Shown here: piece after piece, positions 33,465 to 44,200 of the stretch
How positions within the stretch are numbered: position 1 is the first letter of the stretch
Layout: every line of letters begins with the position of its first letter
Assembly: GCA_944319885.1 (NCBI GenBank)
Contig: CALUFC010000004.1
Coordinates: forward strand, 57,433 to 121,432
From: an uncultured Coriobacteriaceae bacterium
GTDB taxonomy: Bacteria > Actinomycetota > Coriobacteriia > Coriobacteriales > Coriobacteriaceae
DNA: 64,000 nt
Direction: 5' to 3'
Translations under genes and position numbers: made by a program
Notes under the pieces: model-generated
The model's database searches: none
Told to the model about the DNA's origin: nothing
Seen by the model: the letters and a program-made list of their open reading frames with translations, nothing else

Positions 33465-33983
33465 ATGGCGCATACAGCAACGTTCGAGCCGGTTCGCACG
33501 GATGCGGATCAGGCGGCGCTCGCCGAGATGGCGCACAAGATCTGGTTCGAGTACTGGCCCGCGACGCTCGGCGAGGAGCAGACCAGCTACATGGTCGACC
33601 GGTTTCAGTCGCTCGCGGCGATTCAGCGCGATATGGCGGAGCACGCGTATGAGTATTGGTTTGTGCGCGCGGCGGACGACGGGCGGCGCGTGGGCTACAC
33701 GGGCGGGCATGTCGAGCCCGAGACGGGTCGCTTTTTCATCTCCAAGATCTACCTGCTGCGCGAGGAGCGCGGCAAGCACTTTGCGAGCGCGGTGATCGGC
33801 ATGTACGAGGAGCTGTGCCGCGCGCGCGGTCTCCGGGCGATGTATCTCACGGTGAATAAGGGCAACGAGCTGGGCATCCGCGCCTATCGCGGCCACGGCT
33901 TCGAGGTCATCGATGCCGTCGAGACCGATATCGGCCATGGCTTTATCATGGACGACTACATCATGGAGAGGCGCGTGGACTAG
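33465..33983 (+). CDS. GNAT-family N-acetyltransferase, 172 aa
   Basis: The ATG at 33465 has GGGAGG four bases upstream. Features of the acetyl-CoA-binding fold are FISKIYLLREERGKHFASAV, with the R/Q-x-x-G-x-G/A loop as EERGKHFA, and the C-terminal YLTVNKGNELGIRAYRGHGF. This last pattern is typical of RimI/PaiA-like acetyltransferases acting on amines or protein N-termini. It follows the TrpR-like gene and precedes addB; whether they are co-transcribed is not clear. The substrate is unknown. Confidence 0.82.
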   Translation: MAHTATFEPVRTDADQAALAEMAHKIWFEYWPATLGEEQTSYMVDRFQSLAAIQRDMAEHAYEYWFVRAADDGRRVGYTGGHVEPETGRFFISKIYLLREERGKHFASAVIGMYEELCRARGLRAMYLTVNKGNELGIRAYRGHGFEVIDAVETDIGHGFIMDDYIMERRVD

Positions 33984-34052
33984 GCGCGCGACGGCATGTC
34001 CGCACGGGCGGCTATGCTGGGGCCGGTACACAAGACGATAGGACGGAGCCAT

Positions 34053-37007
34053 ATGGCGGTTCGCATCATCCATACGAATGCGCCGGCACGTATCGGGGCG
34101 CAGGAGATAGGCCACCTGGCGGTGGCCCGTACTGTGCACGGGCGGGTGACGCTTCTGGTGCCCTCGCTGGCCGAGCGGGACCTCCAGCGCCGCGCGCTCG
34201 CCGAGGCGGGGTGCGGGCTGGGGGTCGACGTGACGACGCCCGCCGGGTTTATCGAGGCGCTGTGGGAGCTTATGGGCGATGGCCGGCGCTTGGTCACGCG
34301 GCTCGAGCGACGTCTCGTCATGGCAGCGGTCGTGGACAGCATGGCGTCGGAGGATCTCGCCCCGCTCAAGAACAATCCTGGTACCGTGCGCCTGCTGGGG
34401 CGCATCGCGCGCGACCTGCTGCCGTTTGCGCTGCATGATAACGAATACCGACGCTCGCCGCGCGCGGCGGAGCGGACGGTCCTTGCGGTGCTTGAGGCGT
34501 ATCGAGCGGCGCTTGATGCGCGGGGGCTCGTGGAGGCTGCCGAGGCGGCGCAGCTGCTCGGCGAGCAGCTTGCCGGGCGCGCGCTGCCGTGCGCGTCGTG
34601 CGTCGCGCTGCGCGATGTGCTGGAGATCCCGGCGTATCTTGGCCGTCTGCTCGCCGCCATCGCAGGTGCGGGCGAGGTGCTCGCGTTCGTGCCGGCGGGC
34701 GCCGCCGAGCTTGCCACCGAGCTCGCGGGCACGTGCGCGGCGCTTGGATGCGACGTTGCGGTCGAGGGTGCGCCCGGTGCCCTTGGCGAGGTGCCGTTCC
34801 CGTCTCTGATCGAGGTGGCGGGTCCTCATGCCAAGGCGGCGGCATACGTCGAGGAGCTTGAGCGCTTGGCTGAGGGTGGTCGGTGCCGCGTGGCGGCGAT
34901 CTCGCCTGCGTCGGGTGCGCTCTTCGACGAGCTCGCTGTGCGCCTCGCCGCCGCAGGCCTCGCGAGCTCGGTGTCGCGCGCGGTGCGCTTCACCGAGACC
35001 GGCGCGGGCAAGACGTTCGCCGCGCTCAACGATATCGTGGCATGCATGCGGGCGGCGGATGAGGGGTCGCTGAGCGATGCGGAGTGGTGGCCTGCTCCCG
35101 CGCTGTCGGACTGGCTCGTCTCGCCGTTTTCCGGTGTCGATGCCGCCTCGGCGCGCGCCTTCGATAAGCGCGTGCGCGGCCGGCGCGACCTGGGCGTTCA
35201 GGGCGTCTTGCGCGAGCTCCAATCGGTTCAGGGGCGCGTGCGCGCCGCCCGTGCCAAGCTCGACGCCGCCTCGGCGTACGCCGGGGTGCCCGTCGTGTGC
35301 GCCGATTGCGTGCAGGCGCTCTGGCAAGGGCGACCCGTCACCGCGCTCGCGCTCATGCTCGATGTCGCCCAGGCACTGCCCGCGTCTGCCTTCGGAAGCG
35401 GTGATGGCGCCGCCCGCGCTGCGCTTGAGCGCGCGGCGCTCACCCGCGCCCTCGAGTTCGTGCGCGACCTTGCCCATGCCGCCGATGTCCCGCAGGCGCT
35501 TGCGGTCTCGTCGCTCGATGAGGTGCTGGTGACATCGCGCGAGACGGCGGCACCTTCCGGTGCCCCGCGCGGTGAAGTTGCGTTCATGACGCTCGATGAC
35601 GCCGTCCTTGCTCCGCCCGATGCATTCGCCGGCGCGCTCGTCGCCGATGTCGATGTCGCATCGTACCCGCTCGCGCACGCCGAGGGGCCGCTTGCGACCA
35701 TGGCCTGCGACCTCGCCGCCGAGCCGGTGACGGTGGAGCCCATGGTGCGCCTGCGCTTGCAGGCCGCGCGCCTGCTCGAGGCGCATCGCGGTCGTACGGT
35801 GTTTGCGCGCGTCACCCACGATCGCCAGGCAAAGCCGAGCTATCCGGCTGCCATCTGGAGCGAGTTCGCCGCGCGTTCGAAGGCCGTGTCGCGCGTGGTG
35901 GGCGAGGGCGATATCGTGCGCGATGCCGATCCCGCACGTGGCCGCGGCCTCGATAGCTGGCGCGTGACGTGCCAGCCTCCGCAGGAGCTCTCGCAGCGGG
36001 CGGTGCCGTATCTCGTGCTCAGGCATCGCGACGAGGCGCGCGACGCGCTCGTGCCCAACCGGTTCTCGGCATCGCAGATCGAATCCTATGCGAGCTGCCC
36101 CCTGTGCTGGTTCGTCTCATCGCGCGTGCGACCACAGGCGCTCGACGCCGGGTTCGGCAACATCGAGAAGGGCAACTTCGTGCACGACGTGCTCTACCGG
36201 TTTCATGAGCGCCTGATCGAGGACGGTACCGCGCGCGTGACGCCGCAGCATCTCGATCAGTCGCTCAAGGTGCTGCGCGAGGCCTTTGCTGCGGTGCGCG
36301 CCGAGCACGCGCGGGGCAAGACCTCGAGCTCGGCGGCGCTCGTGGCGCTCTCGAGCATCGAGGAGGCGCAGATCGACGACATCCTGCCCCAGCTCGAGAG
36401 CGTGGTGCGCTTCGAGGCGCGGGTGCTGGCGCCCTTCGCCCCGGCCTATCTCGAGTACTCGTTCAACAAGCTCGATGTGACCTACGCGGGCTGGCCGCTG
36501 GGAGGACGCATCGATCGCGTGGACGTGGATGCGGCCTCGCGCGCCGTGGTGATCGATTACAAGCACCGCTCGGGTGCCGCCAGGTTCAGGCTCACCGATC
36601 CCACGGTGCCCGACAAGCGCACCGGCGAGGTGCCGGCGGATGATCCCGCCTGGCTGCCCGAGCACACGCAGACCCTGATCTACGCAACGGCGCTCAACCG
36701 TGCGCTCGGCCTCGACGTGCGCGGCGCGCTGTACTTCTTTACCAAGGGCGCCCGCCCGCAGCTCATGGGTGCTGTTGCCGACGAGCTCTGCGAGCAGGAG
36801 CACGACGACGGCCGTGTGCCGGGTGTGCGGGACGGTTTCCCCGGCGCGGGAGGCTCCATGGATTTCGCGACGCTGCTCGCACGCGTCGAGGACGGGGTCG
36901 CACAGCGCCTTGCCGCCCTCGAGGCGGGGTGTGTGCGCGCCGCGGACGAGCCGGCGGCAGGCTGCGCCTATAACCATCCGTTCGGTTTTGGCCCACGGGA
37001 GGGGTAG
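34053..37007 (+). CDS. addB: AddB/RexB-like subunit of the recombination helicase-nuclease, 984 aa
   Basis: Together with AddA this processes double-strand breaks for RecA loading. The C-terminal nuclease domain shows FSASQIESYASCPLCWF, GNFVHDVLYRFHE, GGRIDRVDVDAASR and AVVIDYKH, the PD-(D/E)XK pattern. No Walker A motif is seen at the N-terminus, as in RexB-type proteins. AddB usually binds a 4Fe-4S cluster with one Cys before the nuclease and three after. Here only CPLC and a late GCAYNHPFG are visible, so the cluster may be lost. The start is at 34053 (GGAG upstream). It ends 6 bases before addA. Confidence 0.82.
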   Translation: MAVRIIHTNAPARIGAQEIGHLAVARTVHGRVTLLVPSLAERDLQRRALAEAGCGLGVDVTTPAGFIEALWELMGDGRRLVTRLERRLVMAAVVDSMASEDLAPLKNNPGTVRLLGRIARDLLPFALHDNEYRRSPRAAERTVLAVLEAYRAALDARGLVEAAEAAQLLGEQLAGRALPCASCVALRDVLEIPAYLGRLLAAIAGAGEVLAFVPAGAAELATELAGTCAALGCDVAVEGAPGALGEVPFPSLIEVAGPHAKAAAYVEELERLAEGGRCRVAAISPASGALFDELAVRLAAAGLASSVSRAVRFTETGAGKTFAALNDIVACMRAADEGSLSDAEWWPAPALSDWLVSPFSGVDAASARAFDKRVRGRRDLGVQGVLRELQSVQGRVRAARAKLDAASAYAGVPVVCADCVQALWQGRPVTALALMLDVAQALPASAFGSGDGAARAALERAALTRALEFVRDLAHAADVPQALAVSSLDEVLVTSRETAAPSGAPRGEVAFMTLDDAVLAPPDAFAGALVADVDVASYPLAHAEGPLATMACDLAAEPVTVEPMVRLRLQAARLLEAHRGRTVFARVTHDRQAKPSYPAAIWSEFAARSKAVSRVVGEGDIVRDADPARGRGLDSWRVTCQPPQELSQRAVPYLVLRHRDEARDALVPNRFSASQIESYASCPLCWFVSSRVRPQALDAGFGNIEKGNFVHDVLYRFHERLIEDGTARVTPQHLDQSLKVLREAFAAVRAEHARGKTSSSAALVALSSIEEAQIDDILPQLESVVRFEARVLAPFAPAYLEYSFNKLDVTYAGWPLGGRIDRVDVDAASRAVVIDYKHRSGAARFRLTDPTVPDKRTGEVPADDPAWLPEHTQTLIYATALNRALGLDVRGALYFFTKGARPQLMGAVADELCEQEHDDGRVPGVRDGFPGAGGSMDFATLLARVEDGVAQRLAALEAGCVRAADEPAAGCAYNHPFGFGPREG

Positions 37008-37013
37008 ACGCGT

Positions 37014-40000
37014 ATGGCCATCGATCTTACCGGGCTCATGCCCCAGCAACGCCAGATCGTCACCACGCTCGATCGTCCGCTGTTCGTCTCGGCTGGTGCC
37101 GGATCGGGGAAGACGTTCACGCTCACGCGGCGCATTGTCTGGGCGCTCTCGCGTGAATCGGGCCCCTTCGTGCAGGGGATCGACCAGGTGCTCGCGATCA
37201 CCTTCACCAAAGACGCCGCCGCCGAGATTCGCGAACGCGTGCGCGCGGCGCTCATCGCCGAGGGCATGGACGAGCAGGCGCTCGCGGTCGACGACGCCTG
37301 GATCTCGACCATCCACGGCATGTGCGCGCGCATCCTGCGCATCCACGCGCTCGAGCTCGGCATCGATCCCGAGTTCACGGTTATCGAGGATGCCGATGAG
37401 CTTATGGAGCGCGCCATCGACCATGTGCTCGCCTGGGCGGGCGTGGCACCGGGCGCCGAGGGCGCTTCTGCGGCGTCGCAGGGCACGGCGGCGGGGCGGT
37501 TTCGGCACCTCTTCGGGTGGTATCCCATCATGGGCGAGATCGGCCCCGACGGCAGCGAGGCGGGCACGAGCGTGCACAAGGTGGTGCGGCGGCTGCTCGA
37601 ACGCGCCTGCGCCCTGCCGGGCGGCATGGATGACATCCACCTCGTGCGCGGCTCGTTCGAGCTGGGCGGCATGGCCGATGCCTGCCGTGCGATCATCGCC
37701 GACTTCCCCCGCCAAAAGGCGGCCGAGGGCGCGCGGGCCATCCTCGATGCCATCGACGCCTTCGAGGCGAGTGAGCGCACCTACGACGATGTGATGCGCC
37801 TCATCGCGGCGTGCAAGCTGCCGCGCGCGCAGGGCAAGGTGAAAGACGCCGTGCTGCTGCTCGCCGCCGAGGCGGCCGACGCGCTCGTGAACGCGGTGCT
37901 CGCTGCGGGCTCGCCGGCGCTCGACGAGCTCATGGCGCTGGCGCGCGAGGTCGAGCGCGAGTTCACGCGCCTCAAAGCCGAGCAGTCGGCACTCGATAAC
38001 AACGACCTGCTACGCCTCGCCTACGAGGCGCTGCGCGATCATGCGCCGCTCCGCGAGCTCTACGCGCACAAATTCAAGATGGTGATGGTCGACGAGTTCC
38101 AAGACACCGATCAGCAGCAGGTCGATCTCATCTCCTTTCTCACCGGCGCGGGCGAGCGCGCGCTGTGCACGGTGGGCGATGCCCAGCAGTCCATCTACCG
38201 GTTCCGCGGTGCCGAGGTCGAGGTCTTCCGCCGCAAGGAGCGCGCGATCGCCCGAGTGGCGGGCGGCGCCGCGGCGGACGGTGCCGCGCCCGCCAACGAG
38301 CCTGCTCCTTCCGGTGAGATCGTCAAGCTCGTACGCAACTTCCGCAGTCATGCGGATATCCTGGCGTACGTCTCGCGGGTCTTCGATGGCGCCGAGGGCG
38401 GCCTCATGGCGGGATTCCTCGACCTCGAGCCGCACGACGGCAGAGAGGACGGGCTTGTAGCGCGCGCTGCATCGCGCCGTCAGGCGATCTTCGTCGCCGG
38501 CGGGAACGCCGAGGAGCGCACCCGGGCTAAGGCGGCCGCCATCGCGCGGCGCTTCCGCGTCCTCGTGCAGGCCGGTCAGCCGGTGGGCGACATGGTGGTG
38601 CTGCTGGGCAAGATGTCGCGCGCGGGCGTGTACGCCGATGCCCTGCGCGCCGCGGGACTCGAATGCGTGATCTCGGGCGGCTCGGTCTTCTCGTCGACCG
38701 TTGAGGCGCAAAGCATCCGTGCGCTCGTATGGGCGCTGGCAAACCCCGCTGACACGGCGCCGGGGCTCGTGCCCCTGCTCGCATCTCCCATGTTTTCGCT
38801 GGGTGTCGAGGAGTTTCTGGCGCTCGCGACTACCTACGATCCTGCAACGGGCGAGACGCGCCGCCGCAACGTAGACGCGGGCATCGCGAGCGACGATGAT
38901 GCCCCGGGCCTTACCGACCTTCCGCTGCTCGCCCGTGCGCGCGAGGTGCTGCGCGATGCCTTTGCCCGCGTGGGCCGCGACCCGATCGCGCAGATCGCCC
39001 GGGATGTCGTGAACGGCTCGGGCTGGATGGTGCGTCTGGCGGCTCGCGGCGCGCAGGGGCGGGCGCAGGCCGCGAACGTCTTGAAGGCACTCGACGCCAT
39101 CGCCGAAGCCGAAGCCGAGCTCGGGCGCTCGCCGCGGCGCATCGCGCTCGCCTTCGATCGGTTCCTGGCGGGCAAGGAGGCTCCCGGAGCCTTGAACGAG
39201 CAGGATGGCAGCGCGGTCCGCATCATGACGGTCCATGCGTCGAAGGGCCTTGAGTTTCCCGTGGTCGCGGTGGCGGAGTGCTACGCCATCCGCGGCAATG
39301 CCGACCGCGTGCAGATGCGCGATACCGCCTCGGGTACCGAGGTCGTGGCATTGCCCGCCCTGCTTTCCGGTGCCCGGCTCCCCGACGGCTCGTTTGCCAC
39401 GGGGGAGACGCTCTTGCGCGCGCTCGACAAGCTCCGCGAGAAGCTCACGCCCGACATGGTGGACGACGTATGCGCGAGCACCTCGGCGGCAGGTGCCTTC
39501 ATGCGCATGCGCGCCGAAGACGAAGAGCTCGAGCTGCAGGAACAGGCGCGCCTGCTCTACGTTGCCATGACGCGCGCACGTGAGGTCTTGATCCTCGCCA
39601 TGGATAACGCCGCCGGCACGAGCCGGTCGAGGCCCCGCAAGATCGCGTTCAATCCCGCGCTCGACCTGACCGGTCGCGTGCTCGAGCGCATCCTGCCGGA
39701 CGGAGCCGCGAGCCTCGATCACGACCGGCTCGTCTTCGAGGACGCGCGGCCTGGCGACTTCGAGCTGGTTCTGCTGAACGATGTCGCCTATGGCGATGAG
39801 CTGCTTGTCGCGCGCGGCGGCGAGGCGCCCGAGGAGCCCGAGGCATCCGCGGGGGACAAAGCGCCCGAGACCTTCGGCACGCCGGCGCTCGACAGCTTCA
39901 CGCTGGCCCGACCCGCCGCCGTCTCGTGGCACGTGATGCCGGCCGGTGCCCCGCCGCGCGATTCCTACAGCTACACGTCGATGGCGCGGGCGCTGCATGG

Positions 40001-40628
40001 CGAGGTTGGCGGTGCGGCGCTGGAAGACCGCCGCGAGCAGGACCGCTCCGATGAGTCCGCCCCGGCGCCCCAGGGCGATCCCACGGTGCTCGGCTCGGCG
40101 TTTCATGCCGCCGCCCAGTGGCTCATCGAGACGTCGTCCGATACGGTTCCCGCGTCGCGCCTTGCGGCGCTTGCGCAGTATTGGGGCCTTACCGAGCCGC
40201 AGGCCGCGCGTCTTGAGGAGGCGCTGCGCCGGTGGGAGGGTTCGCAGGTTCGCGCCGAGATGCGCACCTGGCCCTGCGTTCGCGCCGAGGTTCCGTTCTT
40301 CTCGCGCGGCATGGAGGCGGCGCGCGATGAGTTCGGCGCCTATGCCGAGGGCGCGATCGACGTCCTGTGCACCGATCCCGCCCGTCCGCATGCGGCGCTC
40401 GTACTCGATTACAAAACGGGCGGCAGCGCGGCGGAGACCGCCGATGAGCTGCACAAGAAGCATGCGCTGCAGGCGCGCGTCTACGCCGACGTGCTGCACA
40501 AGGCGGGTTACGCGCACGTCGAGCTCGTGTTCGTGCGCGTCGAGGTGGCCGACGCGCACGCGCCGGGAGAGCCGCAGACGGTGTGCTACGCCTTCAACGC
40601 GCCGCAGGAGGATGTGGGCTCCGTGTAA
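37014..40628 (+). CDS. addA: AddA-type UvrD/Rep helicase-nuclease, 1204 aa
   Basis: A superfamily 1A 3'-5' helicase fused to a nuclease. Motifs: SAGAGSGKTFTLTRR near residue 25 (Walker A), ITFTKDAAAEI, VDEFQDTDQQQ near 360 (motif II), GDAQQSIYRFRGAE, and VMTVHASKGLEFPVV near 740. The C-terminal nuclease carries EGAIDVLC and LVLDYKTGG near 1130. GGGAGGGG precedes the ATG at 37014. It lies directly after addB, as in addBA operons across Gram-positives. All helicase and nuclease residues look intact. Confidence 0.92.
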   Translation: MAIDLTGLMPQQRQIVTTLDRPLFVSAGAGSGKTFTLTRRIVWALSRESGPFVQGIDQVLAITFTKDAAAEIRERVRAALIAEGMDEQALAVDDAWISTIHGMCARILRIHALELGIDPEFTVIEDADELMERAIDHVLAWAGVAPGAEGASAASQGTAAGRFRHLFGWYPIMGEIGPDGSEAGTSVHKVVRRLLERACALPGGMDDIHLVRGSFELGGMADACRAIIADFPRQKAAEGARAILDAIDAFEASERTYDDVMRLIAACKLPRAQGKVKDAVLLLAAEAADALVNAVLAAGSPALDELMALAREVEREFTRLKAEQSALDNNDLLRLAYEALRDHAPLRELYAHKFKMVMVDEFQDTDQQQVDLISFLTGAGERALCTVGDAQQSIYRFRGAEVEVFRRKERAIARVAGGAAADGAAPANEPAPSGEIVKLVRNFRSHADILAYVSRVFDGAEGGLMAGFLDLEPHDGREDGLVARAASRRQAIFVAGGNAEERTRAKAAAIARRFRVLVQAGQPVGDMVVLLGKMSRAGVYADALRAAGLECVISGGSVFSSTVEAQSIRALVWALANPADTAPGLVPLLASPMFSLGVEEFLALATTYDPATGETRRRNVDAGIASDDDAPGLTDLPLLARAREVLRDAFARVGRDPIAQIARDVVNGSGWMVRLAARGAQGRAQAANVLKALDAIAEAEAELGRSPRRIALAFDRFLAGKEAPGALNEQDGSAVRIMTVHASKGLEFPVVAVAECYAIRGNADRVQMRDTASGTEVVALPALLSGARLPDGSFATGETLLRALDKLREKLTPDMVDDVCASTSAAGAFMRMRAEDEELELQEQARLLYVAMTRAREVLILAMDNAAGTSRSRPRKIAFNPALDLTGRVLERILPDGAASLDHDRLVFEDARPGDFELVLLNDVAYGDELLVARGGEAPEEPEASAGDKAPETFGTPALDSFTLARPAAVSWHVMPAGAPPRDSYSYTSMARALHGEVGGAALEDRREQDRSDESAPAPQGDPTVLGSAFHAAAQWLIETSSDTVPASRLAALAQYWGLTEPQAARLEEALRRWEGSQVRAEMRTWPCVRAEVPFFSRGMEAARDEFGAYAEGAIDVLCTDPARPHAALVLDYKTGGSAAETADELHKKHALQARVYADVLHKAGYAHVELVFVRVEVADAHAPGEPQTVCYAFNAPQEDVGSV

Positions 40629-40631
40629 CGC

Positions 40632-40662
40632 TTGAAAGGCCCGCGCGGCGAATAGGTACAAT
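40632..40662 (+). promoter_or_regulatory. Putative promoter of the DUF3284 gene
   Basis: TTGAAA (40632-40637) and TACAAT (40657-40662) are 19 bases apart, immediately after the addA stop. The surrounding GGCCCGCGCGGCG and GCGCGCGGGCC could pair around the -10 and also act as a terminator for addA. Confidence 0.4.
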
Positions 40663-40725
40663 ACGAAAGGAATCACGACGGCGCGCGGGCCGGGCGGTGT
40701 GCGCGCCGAATACGAGGGAGCGGGT

Positions 40726-41211
40726 ATGGAGCTGAAGAAGCATTTCAAGGCTACGCCGGATGAGGTGTTCAATGTCATCGAGCGCTCGGTGCTGGCAAGC
40801 ATCGAGGACGCGACCGGCAAGCGGGTCTCGGTGAAGAAGCTGCCGGGGTATCGCTACAAGCGCACCGTCGCGCAGAAGCATCGCCGGGTTGCCATGAAGG
40901 TCAAGATCAAGCAGTTCGAGCGCCCGAGCGTCTACGAGGCCCAGTTCGTATCGAACGAGGGCACGAACCATATCTGCTATAACCTCACCGAGAGCGCTCG
41001 CGGCGGCACCGATCTCGTCTATACCGAGGAATACGCCCCGAAGGGCTCGCAGGGCTTCATCTCTGCCGCCATCAACGGCTTCATCTACAACATCGAGGTG
41101 CGCTTCAAGGCGCGCGACACGCTCACCTACTTCAAGCGCCGAATTGAGATGGACCGGATGGAGAAGCGAAAAGGAGCGCAGTCCGCGGCGGCGAGCAGCG
41201 AGGACGAGTAG
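40726..41211 (+). CDS. DUF3284 domain protein, 161 aa
   Basis: The product begins MELKKHFKATPDEVFNVIE and continues VKIKQFERPSVYEAQF, TDLVYTEEY and FKARDTLTYFKRRIEMDR. This matches the DUF3284 family, small cytosolic proteins with a START/Bet-v-1-like shape common in lactobacilli and Coriobacteria. The C-terminal ~20 residues are a charged, serine-rich tail. Function unknown; such folds often bind hydrophobic ligands. It lies between addA and dnaE, 42 bases before the latter. Confidence 0.75.
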   Translation: MELKKHFKATPDEVFNVIERSVLASIEDATGKRVSVKKLPGYRYKRTVAQKHRRVAMKVKIKQFERPSVYEAQFVSNEGTNHICYNLTESARGGTDLVYTEEYAPKGSQGFISAAINGFIYNIEVRFKARDTLTYFKRRIEMDRMEKRKGAQSAAASSEDE

Positions 41212-41253
41212 CACATCCGGTTTGGCGAGCACATCAGGTAAGGAGTAGCATCC

Positions 41254-44200
41254 GTGGCATTCGTCCATCTGCATAACCATTCTGAATATTCCATGCTCGA
41301 CGGCGCTACGCGCGTGGGCGACATGGTCAAGCGCGCGGTCGAGCTCGGCATGCCGGCCGTGGCGCTCACCGATCACGGATATATGTACGGCATCCCCGAG
41401 CTCGGTCTCGCCTGCGATGCCGTGAACAACGCCGCGCCCGACTTCCGCCAGTGGAAGCACGACAAGGCAACCTTTGCCGAGGAAGGCTTTGGCGAGGCGC
41501 CCGAAGACGAGCAGGCACGCGCCCAGTGGGAGCGCGACTGCGCGGTGTGGGAAGCGACCGGATCGCTCGACACGGCGAAGCCCAAGCCCGTCATCAAGCC
41601 CATCTTCGGCTGCGAGGTCTACTTCACGCCCGACGAGACCCTCGCGCGCGACCGCAAGCCCGAGCTCTACCACATGATTCTCATTGCGCGTAACCACACC
41701 GGCTACGTGAACCTTATGCAGATTGTCTCCGAGGCGGCCGTCTCGGGCTTCTACTATAAGCCGCGCGTCACCCTCGACAATTTGCGCCGCCATCGCGAGG
41801 GCATCATCGCCACCTCGGCGTGTATCGCCGGCATCATCCCCAAGTGCATCGACCGCGGCGAAGATGAGAACGCGCTCATGTGGGCGACCACCTTCCGTGA
41901 TACCTTCGAGCCTGGGAACTTCTACATCGAGATCCAGGATCACGGCATCTCGACCGACGCCGGCCTCACCGATGAGCAGCTCGACCGTCGTCTCATCGAC
42001 ATCGCCAACCAGATTGGCGTGAAGGTCATCGCCACCAACGATTTCCACTACCTTACGCGCGACGACGCGCCGGTGCAGGACATCATGATGTGCATCGGCA
42101 TGAACTCCAAGGTAGACGACCCCAACCGCATGCGCATGCAGGGCAGCGAGTTTTATATGAAGACCGAGGAGGAGATGCGCGCGCTTTTCCCGTACTGCCC
42201 GGAGGCCTGCGACAACACCGTCGAGATCGCCGAGAAATGCGACGTGCAGCTCGAGTGGGGCCAGATCATCCTGCCCCGCTACCCGCTGCTCGATCCGGGC
42301 GAGACGCACGAGAGCCAGTTCCGCCGCGAGTGCGAGGTCGGCCTTGCCAAGCGCTACGGCGATGATTGGGAGACACAGGTTATCAATGGCGTTTCCATCA
42401 AGGAACGTTTCGAATTCGAGTACAAGGTCATCTGCGACAAGGGCTTTGCAGCGTACTTCCTCATCGTGGCCGAGTACGTGCGCTGGGCCAAGCAAAACGG
42501 CATCGGCGTGGGCCCCGGTCGTGGTTCGGCCGCCGGCGCTCTCGTTGCCTACGCGATGGACATCACCACGTTCGACCCGCTTTCGAACGGCCTCATGTTC
42601 GAGCGATTCCTCTCACCTGAGCGTATGGAGATGCCCGATATCGATATGGACTTCGACGATGAGCGTCGCCTGGAGGTGGTGGAGCACGTCCGCCAGCTCT
42701 ACGGCTCCGAGAAGGTCACGCACGTCATCACCTACTCCACCATCAAAGCAAAGCAGGCCATCAACGACGCCGCGCGCGTGCTCGATTATCCCGTGTACGT
42801 GGGCCAGCGCCTCTCGAAGATGATCTCGTCGGATCCCAAGGTGAAGCTCAAGCAGGTACTCGAGCAGGTGCCGGGGCACGAGGAGAACTACAACCCCGAT
42901 TTCGCCGAGGCATACCGCTCGGACGACGACGCGCGCCGCATCATCGACGCTGCGCTCTCCATCGAGGGCCTCACGCGCGGCGAGGGCGTGCACGCGTGCG
43001 CGGTCCTCATCTGCCGCGACCCGGTGAACGAGCACGTGCCCACCAAGCTCGACACCAAGGGCGGCGTGGAGATCACCCAGTACGAAGGCCATACGGTGGC
43101 CGACATGGGCCTTCTGAAGATGGACTTTTTGGGCCTGCGCACGCTCACGGTTATCTCCAAGGCCAAGGCCAACATCAAGGCGAACTACGGCATCGATATC
43201 GATGTGGACGCCATTCCCTTCGACGATCCCGAGATCTTCAAGCTCATGCAGACCGGCCACACCGCCGGCGTCTTCCAGATCGAGTCTGCCGGCATGACGG
43301 CGACGATCAAGAACATGAAGCCCACTGAGTACAAGCACGTGGTCGCTCTCATCGCGCTCTACCGCCCCGGTCCTTTGGGCGCCGGCATGGTGGCGAGCTA
43401 CATCAACCGCATGAACGGCAAGGAGCCCGCCGTCTCCTACGACCCGCGTCTGGACGACATCCTCGGCGAAACCTACGGCACCATGGTCTACCAGGAACAG
43501 GTTATGAACATCTCGGTCGAGATGTGCGGCTTCTCCAAGGGCGAGTCGGACAGCCGTATCCGCAAGCCCGTGGCCAAAAAGAAGATCAAGATGCTCACCG
43601 AGCAGGTCTTCACCTGGGAGGACGGCCACGAGGAGACCATCTACGACCACTGGATGAACGGTGCGGAGCGCAACGACTACAAGCGCGAGACCGCCCAGCG
43701 CATCTGGGACGACGTGCTCGAGTTCGCCTCCTACGCCTTCAACAAGTCGCACTCGGCCGGCTACGCCATCCTCGTTATGCAGACCGCGTGGCTGAAGGCG
43801 CATTACCCCAACGAGTTCATGGCGGCCGTGCTCACCTCCTACACGGGCAAGACCGACAAGATCGTGCACTACGTCTCCGCCTGCCGTCACGACGGCATCC
43901 AGGTGCTGCCGCCCGATGTCAACGAGTCGGGCCGCGAGTTCACCGCGGTCAAGGAGGGCATCCGCTTCGGTCTCGCGGGCATCCGCGGCGTGGGCGAGGG
44001 CGTGGCAGACGCCATCATCGCCGAGCGCGAGCGCGGCGGTGCCTTCAAGAACCTGCACGACTTCGTGGACCGCGTGGATTCGAGCCAGGCTAACCGCCGC
44101 GTGGTCGAGGCGCTCATCAAGGCAGGTGCGTTCGATGCGAGCGGCTATCCGCGCCGTCAGCTCATGAGCTTTGTTGATAAGGCGAACCCCGAGAACATCA

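Noticed and set aside
33120..36026. A 968-codon leftward frame opposite addB and its neighbours
   Set aside because: Arg/His-rich composition typical of an antisense frame in high-GC DNA; addB, the acetyltransferase and the TrpR-like gene explain the region.
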